Shown: positions 7,475-15,521 of the stretch, piece after piece
Layout: each line of letters starts with the position of its first letter
Position numbering within the stretch: position 1 is the stretch's first letter
Notes under the pieces: model-generated
Told to the model about the DNA's origin: nothing
What the model saw: the letters and a program-made list of their open reading frames with translations, nothing else
Databases searched by the model: none
Translations under genes and position numbers: made by a program
NCBI GenBank assembly: GCA_964541615.1
Contig: CAZIRA010000049.1
Location: 1-18,122, forward strand
Direction: 5' to 3'
DNA: 18,122 nucleotides
Source: UPXZ01 sp964541615
GTDB lineage: Bacteria > Bacteroidota > Bacteroidia > Bacteroidales > Paludibacteraceae

Positions 7475-8232
7475 ATTGCCTTTACAAAATTTTCCCAATC
7501 CGGTTTTTCCATTTTCAACTCGGTATATACTTTTCCGATATCCTCCAAATAATGTGCATCCGAACACCGGATAAAATGCGCTTTATTCAGTTTTGGATAT
7601 TTCTCAATGAATTTTTCGACACTAGTCCGCCACGAAATTTCCAATGCGCTGTATTTCAGATCGAAAGGAATAAATCCGAGCTGGCTGAAAATGCTGTTTT
7701 TAGACCTGTCAATGTGCGCGGGAATGAAAATTCCACCCATTGACAAAACTTTTTCAGAAACCGACTCGATATCAATATCCAGAGCCATAATCAGCGCTTT
7801 TTCTTCTTCATATATAATATTGTCATCTTCATCTACTGCCACCTGATGTCCAAAAATATCCGGATTATTCTTTATGTCCGGTAAATGTTCATCCAAGAAA
7901 TTCTGAAACTCATCCAGTTTTTCCAAATCAGGGAAATAAGCCAGGCAATGGACTTCTTCCTGTGTATTAATTTCGCATCCGCCGATGACGAACAGGTTGT
8001 TTTTATCTCCCAACTCCATGCAGGTTTTCACATTTCTGGTGGAGTTGTGGTCTGTGATGGCAATGATGTCTAATCCTTTTTCTTTCGCAGTTTGAATGAT
8101 ATTTCGCGGACTCATCTCCAAATCACCGCACGGCGAAAGGCATGTGTGAATATGAAGGTCGGCTTTGAAGCTGCCCTCTATCTCCGCCCCTAAATCCCCT
8201 GAAAGAGACTTCTTGTAATCTGAATCAAACAA
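7468..8232 (-). CDS. PHP-domain metal-dependent phosphoesterase
   Basis: 254 aa. All PHP metal-site motifs can be seen: DLHIHT (H27, H29), ITDHNS (D61, H62), GCEIN (E87), EVHCLAYF (H95), PAHIDR (H173) and CSDAHYLEDIG (D225, H227). The family hydrolyses phosphoesters (histidinol phosphate, nucleotides, 3'-phosphoadenosine phosphate); the substrate here is unknown. There is no ATG upstream of the HxH motif: the frame is closed by TAA at 8245-8247 and the only usual start codon is TTG at 8232, so the exact start is uncertain. It is coupled to the downstream ATPase gene by a 7-base overlap. Its position in the hydrogenase block suggests a signalling or metabolite-repair job rather than histidine biosynthesis. 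Confidence 0.85.
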   Translation of the reverse strand: MFDSDYKKSLSGDLGAEIEGSFKADLHIHTCLSPCGDLEMSPRNIIQTAKEKGLDIIAITDHNSTRNVKTCMELGDKNNLFVIGGCEINTQEEVHCLAYFPDLEKLDEFQNFLDEHLPDIKNNPDIFGHQVAVDEDDNIIYEEEKALIMALDIDIESVSEKVLSMGGIFIPAHIDRSKNSIFSQLGFIPFDLKYSALEISWRTSVEKFIEKYPKLNKAHFIRCSDAHYLEDIGKVYTELKMEKPDWENFVKAIW

Positions 8233-8301
8233 TTTCCTGTAATTTTATGGAACAAAACATTTTATGTTCTTTTAGAAAACTTCACTTTTCTCCTTCAGGA
8301 T

Positions 8302-8646
8302 TCAGGGGGCCAGATAATTATACAGCATTCCCGCTGTTTCAAATGCGGGTTTGTCGGATGTAAGTACTACAACCCCCTCTTCTTCTGCCAGTTTCAGCAT
8401 ATCTTCATCGGGTTTTCGCTCGTTAACGATTACGATGGCGCTCAATTCAATGAGAGAAGCCACCGCAACAATGTTTTTATGAATCTGCGAAGTAATCCAA
8501 ATCATTTGTGGTTGTGCTTTTCCCATCACATCGCTCAGGAGATCGGACACATAAGCCCATTTTGGCTCTTTATCAAGCAGTTTTTCACCTGATACGCATT
8601 TGAAATCAAGCTCTTCAATCAGTTTTTTAAGATTCTTTTTCTCCAT
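8302..8646 (-). CDS. DRTGG-domain protein 2
   Basis: 114 aa from the ATG at 8646; the first 20 bases overlap the end of the HydS-like gene. The whole chain fits a DRTGG domain: VSDLLSDVMG (about 33-42), MIWITSQIHKNIVAVASL (48-65), a hydrophobic strand AIVIVNERKPDEDML (70-84), then GVVVLTSDKPAFETAG (91-106). Stand-alone DRTGG proteins recur beside hydrogenase genes of anaerobes; elsewhere the domain is joined to CBS domains or phosphotransacetylase, which suggests ligand sensing. The ligand here is unknown. It is a paralogue of the gene at 10431-10772, with the same fold order and similar length. Confidence 0.82.
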   Translation of the reverse strand: MEKKNLKKLIEELDFKCVSGEKLLDKEPKWAYVSDLLSDVMGKAQPQMIWITSQIHKNIVAVASLIELSAIVIVNERKPDEDMLKLAEEEGVVVLTSDKPAFETAGMLYNYLAP

Positions 8647-10006
8647 TATCTTTGTATTTATTGAGTCTGTCCTTACCCCAGATTTTTTCAATTGTCTGAA
8701 ACGCCTGTTCAGGACTTAATTTATAGTTTTTCTCCATCATGCGCTGTACGAAAACACAATACGACATTCCTGCCTGTCCTTTTACAATGTCTTCTGCCAG
8801 ACTTTTGCAGGTCGGCGCACCGCAAGCACCACAATCAAATCCGGGCAGATACGAATTGAGCGTTTTGATTTGCTGCATTTTTGTCAATGCAACTTCCAAA
8901 TTCTCATCCAAAAGCATGCTTTCGCGAGGTTTGATAGTTTCTGTTTTGCAAACTTCATGTAACTGCACTTTGTGATTCATCAGCGGATTTGCAATCACTT
9001 CGTTTTCAACCAGTCTTTCCCGTAAAGTCTTTTCTCTCTCGCCAATTCGCTCTACGGTCAGAAATCTGTTTCCCGGACAAAGAATTCCTCCGGCACAGCC
9101 TTGATCGCACACGCGTAATTCCAAAAAATCAATGTCCGAAATATGTCCCGATTCTAACTTTTCCAAAAATTTTATCACGTTTTCTACTCCGTCGATAGCC
9201 AGGCTCCGTCCCTTGAAATACTCCCTTTCGGTACCAGATAGCGCCCATTTTATTGCATCGGGCGTTGTGGTGGAACTCCTTTTTACTTCTTCTATTTTCT
9301 TGGAATGAATGATTTTTTTATAAACCTTGTTGTAGAATTCTTTCATGTTCAGCACCACGTCGGTTGGCGATTCGGGCTCGCCTTCGGGAGCTTTTGCCGC
9401 CACAATTTTCGATGCACACGGTGAAATGTAAAATACACCGATGTCTTCGGGATTTATATTGGTATTGGAATTTATATCCCGCAAATAAATAGCCGCTAAG
9501 TCATGTGGAGCTTTTAGATTGAAGATATTTTCTGTAAGCGAAGGAAACATTACCTGAATCAGCCTTACTACCGAAGGACAGAACGAGCTAATGACCGGAC
9601 GGATGCCAGAAGTTTCTTCGGCTTTTGTTTTGTATTCTTCTTTTACAAAATCAACGGCGTGCTCCACTTCAAACACTTCGTTGAAGCCGAGTTCACGGAT
9701 GGCAGCAGAAATTTGTGAAACAGAATATTTGGTAGGAAACTGACCGAAAAAGACCGATGGAACCAACGCAATTTTATACACATACCGGTTCAGATGCGTT
9801 TCGAGTGCATCAGATTTAACATACACAGCTGCTACCGGACAAACGCTGTAACATTCGCCACAATCCACACAACGCTCCGGCATAATGCGGGCATGGCCAT
9901 CTACAATCCGGATGGCTTGTGTAGAACAGACACGCATGCAGTGAGAACAGCCAGTACACTTATCCGTATTGATCTGTATGGCATGCACATAGTGCGGGTT
10001 TGGCAT
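8627..10006 (-). CDS. HydS-like putative sensory [FeFe]-hydrogenase homologue
   Basis: 459 aa. An N-terminal 2x[4Fe-4S] ferredoxin domain (C17, C20, C23, C27; C46, C49, C52, C56) leads into an H-cluster-type domain (about 75-315), then a C-terminal Fe-S domain GFDCGACGAPTC...C (C392, C395, C400, C417). The four H-cluster cysteine positions are kept (C143, C197, C300, C304), but the motifs are altered: SSFCPSV in place of TSCCPxW (the proton-relay Cys is Phe142), SPCASKIVA in place of MPCxxKxxE, and ELRVCDQGC in place of ExMACPGGC. This is the pattern of putative sensory HydS-type enzymes, which are slow or non-turnover. No PAS domain follows the Fe-S domain, so output probably goes through separate proteins such as the adjacent RsbW-like and DRTGG products. 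The gene is 14 bases after the RsbW-like gene. Confidence 0.88.
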   Translation of the reverse strand: MPNPHYVHAIQINTDKCTGCSHCMRVCSTQAIRIVDGHARIMPERCVDCGECYSVCPVAAVYVKSDALETHLNRYVYKIALVPSVFFGQFPTKYSVSQISAAIRELGFNEVFEVEHAVDFVKEEYKTKAEETSGIRPVISSFCPSVVRLIQVMFPSLTENIFNLKAPHDLAAIYLRDINSNTNINPEDIGVFYISPCASKIVAAKAPEGEPESPTDVVLNMKEFYNKVYKKIIHSKKIEEVKRSSTTTPDAIKWALSGTEREYFKGRSLAIDGVENVIKFLEKLESGHISDIDFLELRVCDQGCAGGILCPGNRFLTVERIGEREKTLRERLVENEVIANPLMNHKVQLHEVCKTETIKPRESMLLDENLEVALTKMQQIKTLNSYLPGFDCGACGAPTCKSLAEDIVKGQAGMSYCVFVQRMMEKNYKLSPEQAFQTIEKIWGKDRLNKYKDNGEKES

Positions 10007-10020
10007 TTTCGGATAGTATA

Positions 10021-10431
10021 TTAAAAGTTAACTGTCAATTCAAGCATAGTACCTTTTCCCGGTGTGGAAGTAAGGCGCATTTCATCTGAATTTCTTTTGA
10101 TGTTGGGGAGTCCCATTCCGGCTCCAAAGCCCATTTCACGAACTTTGTCTGATGCCGTTGAAAATCCTTCTTCCATTGCTTTGTCAATATCGGGTATGCC
10201 CGGACCCTCATCCTGGATCTGAATGAAGATTCGCATAGGAGAAATATCCACATTCATCGTTCCCCGATAAGCATGTGCAACTACATTTACCTCCGATTCA
10301 TAAAGCGCCACGGCAATACGGCGGACGGTTTGAGGCGGAATGTTGAGTTGCTTCAACGTTTTCTTGACTTCGGAGCTGGCCTCGCCGGCCGCACTGAAAT
10401 CACCACCCTGTATTTCAAACTGCAATTGCAT
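10021..10431 (-). CDS. RsbW-like anti-sigma/serine-kinase-type ATPase
   Basis: 136 aa from the ATG at 10431, which shares one base with the stop of the preceding DRTGG gene (TGATG), implying coupling. The chain is a single GHKL ATPase domain of the RsbW/SpoIIAB type: N-box ALYESEVNVVAHAYRG (E45, N49, H53), G1 box DEGPGIPD (74-81) and G2 box GFGAGMGLPNIKR (101-113). RsbW proteins phosphorylate STAS anti-anti-sigma proteins or bind sigma factors; neither partner gene is visible in this window. Placed between a DRTGG protein and the HydS-like protein, it may be the signal output of the sensor, which is inference. Confidence 0.85.
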   Translation of the reverse strand: MQLQFEIQGGDFSAAGEASSEVKKTLKQLNIPPQTVRRIAVALYESEVNVVAHAYRGTMNVDISPMRIFIQIQDEGPGIPDIDKAMEEGFSTASDKVREMGFGAGMGLPNIKRNSDEMRLTSTPGKGTMLELTVNF

Positions 10432-10772
10432 CAATAAAGCGGTTTTATCCCTTTTTCATAGAGTTTACCAGAAATTTCGAACATAGACTCAGGCGAAGTG
10501 ACGATGGCGATATTGCTCTCTTTTGCCAGTTCGAGCATATCTTCGGTGACCTTTTTGCCTCGTGCAAGCACAATGCAGGTAATTCCCGAAACTTCGGCTG
10601 TGCGGATGGTCTGAATAGTAGCCAGTCCGGTAATCAAAATCATGTTTTCGGCATGCCAGCGAAGCACATCGCTCATCAAATCTGATGCGAAAGCATGACC
10701 GAACTCTTGCCCTTGTGTGTTTTCATTCAGGACAACACCGTTAATTAATCCTTTTAATTGGTCTATATTCAC
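10431..10772 (-). CDS. DRTGG-domain protein 1 (first gene of the hydrogenase block)
   Basis: 113 aa. DRTGG-type pattern: ASDLMSDVLRW (29-39), NMILITGLATIQTIRTAEVSG (43-63), CIVLARGKKVTEDMLELA (66-83), IAIVTSPESMFEISGKLY (88-105). It aligns along its length with the paralogue at 8302-8646. The start is GTG at 10772: in-frame TAA at 10776-10778 rules out a longer form, and the first internal ATG would remove a third of the protein. It is first in the block and overlaps the RsbW-like gene by one base. A -7 promoter element lies 35-42 bases upstream. Confidence 0.8.
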   Translation of the reverse strand: MNIDQLKGLINGVVLNENTQGQEFGHAFASDLMSDVLRWHAENMILITGLATIQTIRTAEVSGITCIVLARGKKVTEDMLELAKESNIAIVTSPESMFEISGKLYEKGIKPLY

Positions 10773-10806
10773 TGGTTATTTGTTTTGAAAAGCATTATTT
10801 TCTACA

Positions 10807-10814
10807 CAAATATA
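10807..10814 (-). promoter_or_regulatory. -7 promoter element of the hydrogenase block
   Basis: CAAATATA on the + strand reads TATATTTG on the minus strand, a match to the Bacteroidota -7 consensus TAnnTTTG. Transcription would start near 10800, giving a leader of about 30 bases. No TTTG is found at the expected -33 spacing, so a regulator may be needed or the match may be chance. Confidence 0.45.
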
Positions 10815-10895
10815 TAAATAAGTTTTCAAAATAAGGAAATTTTTCCATAATATAAATGAAATTATTTTCAATTTAGTGTGTTGATTTTCAGGCAA

Positions 10896-10922
10896 TAAAA
10901 AAGCGGAACTTTTAGTTCCGCT
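10896..10922 (-). terminator. Rho-independent terminator after the DUF2892 gene
   Basis: A perfect 9-bp stem AGCGGAACT/AGTTCCGCT (10902-10910 with 10914-10922) and a 3-base loop are followed on the minus strand by TTTTTT. It separates the DUF2892 gene from the hydrogenase block downstream. Confidence 0.85.
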
Positions 10923-10979
10923 ATTAAAATAATTTCATATTTTTGTCTGCAATTCCCTTACAAATTGTAAGATGAGATT

Positions 10980-11189
10980 TTAAGATTTTCTTTTACAGGT
11001 GGTTTTTATTCCGAACAGTTTGTACAGCGGACAAAAACTCACGAGGCTTGTTATAAGAAAAATGAGTGCCAATACAATCAAAACAATGCCCAAAGTACCT
11101 GACACTACCCTGGTGAAATAGAGTACCAAAAATAAAACAGTTGCCAACACACGAATGATCCGGTCAACTTTTCCCATGTTTTTTGTCAT
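10980..11189 (-). CDS. Small DUF2892-type inner-membrane protein
   Basis: 69 aa with two hydrophobic helices (about 11-28 and 33-51). The head MGKVDRIIRV and the tail SFCPLYKLFGI...C (C53, C65) fit DUF2892, as found in YgaP and many short membrane proteins; the two cysteines are near the second helix end. Function is not known; some relatives are joined to rhodanese domains. The start may be Met1 (11189) or Met5 (11177), the latter matching the family head better. A clear terminator follows at 10896-10922. Confidence 0.8.
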   Translation of the reverse strand: MTKNMGKVDRIIRVLATVLFLVLYFTRVVSGTLGIVLIVLALIFLITSLVSFCPLYKLFGIKTTCKRKS

Positions 11190-11250
11190 AGTTTTCAGAG
11201 TTAAAAAGTGAATAATTTTCTACCTGCTAAAAATACGCAAAAACATTGAA

Positions 11251-12773
11251 TTAAGCTATCACATCCCCAAATAATGTTGCTGAGCTGGCTCTGTTGATTT
11301 TCACGCGGATGGTTTCGCCGATCTTCCTTCCATCGCGTGGGAAAATCACTACCTTATTCTGCGATGTCCGTCCGAAAAGCTGCTCTTTGGACCGCTTGGA
11401 AAAACCTTCTACGAGCACTTCAAACTCTTTTCCAATGTCGCGCTGATTGCTTTCGTTTGAAAGCTCGTTCTGTAATTTGATTATTTCATCCAATCGGCGG
11501 AGTTTTACTTCTTCCGGGACATCGTCCACAAGCCGCTTGGCTGCGTAGGTTCCGGGACGTTCAGAATATTTGAACATAAATGCCTGGTCAAAACCAACTT
11601 CCCGCATCAGGGAGAGAGTCTGCTGATGATCTTCTTCTGTTTCGCTGTGGAATCCGCAGAAAACATCGGTTCCGATGGTACAGTCAGGCATGTAGCGACG
11701 AATAGCGGCTACACGTTCCAGGTACCATTCACGAGTGTATTTTCTATTCATCACTTGCAGCATTTTATTGCTTCCGCTCTGAACCGGCAGGTGGATAAAC
11801 CGGCAGATATTTGGATGATCGGCCATTACCTGAAGCGTGTCGTCACACATATCTTTGGGGTGTGGAGAGGTGTATCGGAAGCGTATTTCAGGAGCAGATT
11901 CGGCAACAATTTTCAGCAATTCGGGGAATTTCACCACTTTGCCGTCTTTTTCGAGTTTGTAAGAGTTTACATTTTGACCCAGAAGAGTCACTTCTTTATA
12001 GCCTTTTGCCTGAAGGTCTTTCAGTTCATTCAGGATGCTGTCCACATCTCTGCTTCGCTCACGCCCACGTGTGTAAGGCACAATGCAATACGAACAGAAC
12101 TTGTCGCAACCTCGCATAATGGAGATAAAACCGGAGATCGTTTTCCCGATTCGGGTCGGAATTACATCCTGGTAGGTTTCTGTTTTGGAAAGTTCCACGT
12201 TGATGGCCCGTTCGCCTTTTTCAGCATTTCCCATCAGGTTCGGAATATCCAGGTAGGAATCAGGTCCGGCAACAACGTTTACTCCGTGATTATCAATCAA
12301 ATCATCCTTCACACGCTCGGCCATACAGCCAATTACGCCGATAACCAGATTTTTCTTCTTTTTCTTCAGCGCTCGGATGTTGTCCAGTCGGTTATACACT
12401 CTTTGCTCGGCATTATCACGCACGGAGCAAGTATTTATAAAAATAGCGTCTGCTTCTTTTTCGTTTTCGGTCAGCTGATAGCCGTCCATTTCCATTACAG
12501 ACGCAACAACCTCGCTGTCAGCCACATTCATCTGACATCNNNNNNNNNNNNNNNNNNNNNNNNNNNNNNNNNNNNNNNNNNNNNNNNNNNNNNNNNNNNN
12601 NNNNNNNNNNNNNNNNNNNNNNNNNNNNNNNNNNNNNNNTCCATTTCCATTACAGACGCAACAACCTCGCTGTCAGCCACATTCATCTGACATCCGTAGG
12701 TCTCGATATACAGTTTTTTGTCGCTCAGCGCGGATTTAGAGTCCGGAGAAGCAACAGATTTGATTTCTGACAT
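11251..12773 (-). CDS. miaB: tRNA-2-methylthio-N6-dimethylallyladenosine synthase MiaB (interrupted by an assembly gap)
   Basis: A radical SAM methylthiotransferase that modifies A37 of tRNAs reading UNN codons. The N-terminal piece starts at 12773 (MSEIKSVASP) and the rest ends at 11251. Between them lie 100 Ns flanked by two identical 55-base copies (12485-12539 and 12640-12694). Removing one copy and the Ns joins the pieces in frame as a 455-aa protein, the usual MiaB length. In that numbering the auxiliary cluster ligands are C28, C64 and C98, the radical SAM motif is GCDKFCSYC (C171, C175, C178), and a TRAM-type domain ends the protein. Because of the Ns the literal frame is broken, but I judge the real gene intact. 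Confidence 0.95.
12485..12694. other. Scaffold gap (100 N at 12540-12639) between duplicated 55-base contig ends
   Basis: The 55 bases before the Ns (12485-12539, beginning TCCATTTCC and ending CTGACATC) recur exactly after them (12640-12694). Collapsing the overlap restores the miaB frame, so the gap is an unmerged contig overlap and no sequence is missing. Confidence 0.95.
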
Positions 12774-12911
12774 AAAAAAATATTTACGATTTCTTATTTG
12801 AACATTGACTTAAATCTCGCTACGCTAAAAGAGCATAGACGATTTTAATGATTACACATTTAATTATTCTCAATATCGATGACTAATTAATCAACTTACA
12901 CATTGAACCTG

Positions 12912-12919
12912 CAAATTTA
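12912..12919 (-). promoter_or_regulatory. Possible -7 element upstream of miaB
   Basis: CAAATTTA on the + strand reads TAAATTTG on the minus strand, matching TAnnTTTG. It lies about 140 bases before the miaB start and has no clear -33 partner. Chance occurrence is possible in this A/T-rich spacer. Confidence 0.3.
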
Positions 12920-12967
12920 TTACTTTTTTGGTTCATTTGGATAAAATGGTAGTTTTAGAATGTTTAT

Positions 12968-14497
12968 TTAACTTTCTGTTTGATTTTTAAGGGAGGTTAT
13001 ATATTCGTCGTGGGATTGAATTTTGATTCTTCCATTTTTTGATTTTTCCTTCAGGTTGACTACTACTCGTGTTCCTTCTCCAATTTTTCTATCAGCTTTG
13101 TCAATTATCTCATACTCAATCTGATAACTTTCAGTACGTTTATTGAAATGGGAAATACGCTCATTTATCAACGAAAGCCCCAGGGATTTATGTTCCTTTC
13201 CATTCCCTTTTTTTGCAATCGAAGCATTATAACCCACTCCGTTGTCATCAATTATGATTTCTAAATATCCCTCTTTTTGAAGTATATCAACTTTCAGAAC
13301 TGCGTCTTTATCGACAGTCATCAGACCATGCCATAGCGCATTTTCAACAAAAGGCTGGAGGAGTAATGCAGGAAACGGATAATCGGAAAGTCGGATGTCA
13401 GGTGAAACGTTGATTTCATACAGGAACTTGTCGCTAAACCTCATTTTTTCGATATTCAGGTATATGTGAATAGTTTCCATCTCCTCTTTTAGCGAAGAAT
13501 ACTCGTTCAGGCTATTGTCAAGCACCTGACGAATAAATTTTGAGAATTGACTGAGATAAAAATAGGCCTTTTGAACATCATTTTCCATAATGAAAAGCTT
13601 AATGGAATTGAGCACATTAAAGATAAAGTGAGAATTAATCTGCGAACGCATGACTTTTTGCTGCAGGTTTAGTACTTCTGAAAGCAACTCTTGTTTGTGC
13701 TTCTCATCCAGAAGAATTTTTTTCTCTTTTTCCTGCAATTCGATTCTTTCTTCAAGTCGCAATTGCACTTGCAGCTGGGCTTCGGCTAACTCTTTTTGCA
13801 CTAATTGTTTTTCGTTGTACAGTCTCTTGACAAATATGGCCAAACCGTAGCTGAACACAAAACATTCGAGAATAATGGCTATGTAAAATAAGTCAATAGG
13901 CTCCAGATTGGGGAAATTCCACCATTGCTTATTGTAAGATACAACATAAGCAGACATTCCGAATATGATGTAAAGCAAAGACCCGATGATAAAATAATAC
14001 TTGCTTTGCGATTTGGTTTTAATGACAATTCCCATAATTACAAAGGCAAAACCCAAATGAACAGGCAGGAAAATGTATGAAAAGAAATCTCTGTAAACGG
14101 CTCTGGGAATAATTTTGAAAAATCCTTCAACAAACATTAAACAAGCTACAATTAATAAAGCATAGGCATATTTTTCGACAATGTTACTTAGTCCTGATTT
14201 AAATTTGCTTAACTGTAAAAACAACAATCCAAACAACAAATAATAGGCGTGATACACCAATTGGACTGCTATACCAAAGCTATTGCTGGTATAATACAGC
14301 GTTTTGTAATAGAAATTTGGTGCGAAATCGAACTTGTACAGCACGTAAAGAAGGGTGAAAAAACAATACAGCGCGTAGTATCTGAATAGTTTTTCTTTGT
14401 TTGTGAAATGCACCATCAGCGAAATCACAAAGAATATACTCAAAACAGCAGCTGTGAAAATCCACAGACTAAAAGAAAAAAATTTGATTTCTATCAT
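12968..14497 (-). CDS. LytS/YehU-type sensor histidine kinase with a seven-helix membrane domain
   Basis: 509 aa. Seven hydrophobic helices at about 8-28, 38-55, 73-95, 108-125, 138-158, 166-186 and 202-224 resemble a 7TMR-DISM sensor, without a large periplasmic domain. A coiled coil follows (about 228-283), then the His_kinase domain with RSQINSHFIFNVLNSI (phosphoacceptor His290) and a GHKL ATPase (N-box QPFVENALWHG with Asn386; G1 DDNGVG 418-422; SLGLSLINERI 438-448). It pairs with the LytTR regulator just upstream, sharing one base with its stop (TAATG), so the two are coupled. The signal is unknown. Confidence 0.92.
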   Translation of the reverse strand: MIEIKFFSFSLWIFTAAVLSIFFVISLMVHFTNKEKLFRYYALYCFFTLLYVLYKFDFAPNFYYKTLYYTSNSFGIAVQLVYHAYYLLFGLLFLQLSKFKSGLSNIVEKYAYALLIVACLMFVEGFFKIIPRAVYRDFFSYIFLPVHLGFAFVIMGIVIKTKSQSKYYFIIGSLLYIIFGMSAYVVSYNKQWWNFPNLEPIDLFYIAIILECFVFSYGLAIFVKRLYNEKQLVQKELAEAQLQVQLRLEERIELQEKEKKILLDEKHKQELLSEVLNLQQKVMRSQINSHFIFNVLNSIKLFIMENDVQKAYFYLSQFSKFIRQVLDNSLNEYSSLKEEMETIHIYLNIEKMRFSDKFLYEINVSPDIRLSDYPFPALLLQPFVENALWHGLMTVDKDAVLKVDILQKEGYLEIIIDDNGVGYNASIAKKGNGKEHKSLGLSLINERISHFNKRTESYQIEYEIIDKADRKIGEGTRVVVNLKEKSKNGRIKIQSHDEYITSLKNQTES

Positions 14498-15234
14498 TAA
14501 AACTTTTCAAGTATTTCAGAACGTTTATTTCTTGAAACAGGAATATTAATATCATTCTCCATTATTAATATACCATCATTTTTATTGTAAGCTTTGATTT
14601 TGTTCAGATTGACAATATAAGAATTATGTACGCGATAGAAAAACGGTTCGGGAAGAATTTCCTCAACTTGTTTTAATTTTTTGGATAGCAGCACTTTACT
14701 TCTGTTTGTGAAAAATATTTTGCAATAATTCCCATCGCCCTCGCAGTACAGTATGTCGTCCGGATGATAAAAAGTTACCTTCCCTTCAGTCTGAATTTTA
14801 ATTTTTTTCGGTACACCTTCAATCTGGCTCAATTTATCCAATGCCATGTCCAGTTTATTTTCAAAATGATCTTTCGAAAATTTTTTCTCTATGCGCTCAA
14901 TACAGATTTCGAGTTCTCCAACGTCAACCGGTTTCAACAGGTAGTAAACAGCCTCATTCTGAATGGCTTTAAGCGCATATTTACTGTAAGCAGTAGTGAA
15001 AACCACTTGAAAATTTCGTTGCTGAAAACGTTCCAAAAAATCAAGACCGTTAATTTCCGGCATTTCAATATCCAAAAATACAACATCCACTTCATTGTTT
15101 TTCAGAAATTCCATGGCGCTCTCCACTTGTGTAAATTTCCCGGCTACCTCTATCCGATCGCTGAAATTTCGTAATTCAAGCATCAATGCCTTAATGGCAT
15201 TTAACTCGTCATCTATAATTACACATTTTATCAT
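14497..15234 (-). CDS. LytTR-family response regulator
   Basis: 245 aa. Receiver domain (1-125) with acidic pair D8-D9, phosphoacceptor D55 in VVFLDIEMP, T81 and K101 (LLKPVD). A LytTR DNA-binding domain follows (about 140-245), with FYHPDDILYCEGDGNYCKIF, FYRVHNSYIVNLNKI and the terminal VSRNKRSEILEKF. It is the partner of the LytS-type kinase that follows directly. Such pairs are common in Bacteroidota; targets cannot be predicted from this window. A -7 promoter element sits just upstream (15249-15256). Confidence 0.93.
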   Translation of the reverse strand: MIKCVIIDDELNAIKALMLELRNFSDRIEVAGKFTQVESAMEFLKNNEVDVVFLDIEMPEINGLDFLERFQQRNFQVVFTTAYSKYALKAIQNEAVYYLLKPVDVGELEICIERIEKKFSKDHFENKLDMALDKLSQIEGVPKKIKIQTEGKVTFYHPDDILYCEGDGNYCKIFFTNRSKVLLSKKLKQVEEILPEPFFYRVHNSYIVNLNKIKAYNKNDGILIMENDINIPVSRNKRSEILEKF

Positions 15235-15248
15235 AATTCATTTTTTTG

Positions 15249-15256
15249 CAAATATA
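15249..15256 (-). promoter_or_regulatory. -7 promoter element of the response regulator/kinase pair
   Basis: CAAATATA on the + strand reads TATATTTG on the minus strand, a match to TAnnTTTG 15 bases before the start codon. The leader would be about 10 bases. No good -33 TTTG is seen at the normal spacing. Confidence 0.5.
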
Positions 15257-15521
15257 TGTCAGGGCTTTGATATTCGTACTTTCAATTTTACAAACGGTTA
15301 TAATTATTATACAAGAGGCATAAAAGTATAAAAAAAAAGAGAAAAACCAAATTTGCAAAGGAATTGACTAATTACAAAAAGAAACCTACCATTGGTAAAA
15401 AACGATACCCAAGTCATTGAATGACAGATTATATTTACCGTAAGAGTTTGAAAAAAGAATAAATTTTAAATAAAAAATATGAAACAGCCATGCCAATTTA
15501 CTCTTGACACACAAGGGAATG

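Noticed and set aside
7475..7567. Longer start for the GHKL ATPase at 7567.
   Set aside because: It lies within the PHP gene; the ATG at 7474 gives a typical 7-base coupled overlap and begins just before the N-box.
11626..12690. Long + strand open frame across the N gap opposite miaB.
   Set aside because: It is a shadow of miaB and includes the undefined Ns; the translation resembles nothing.
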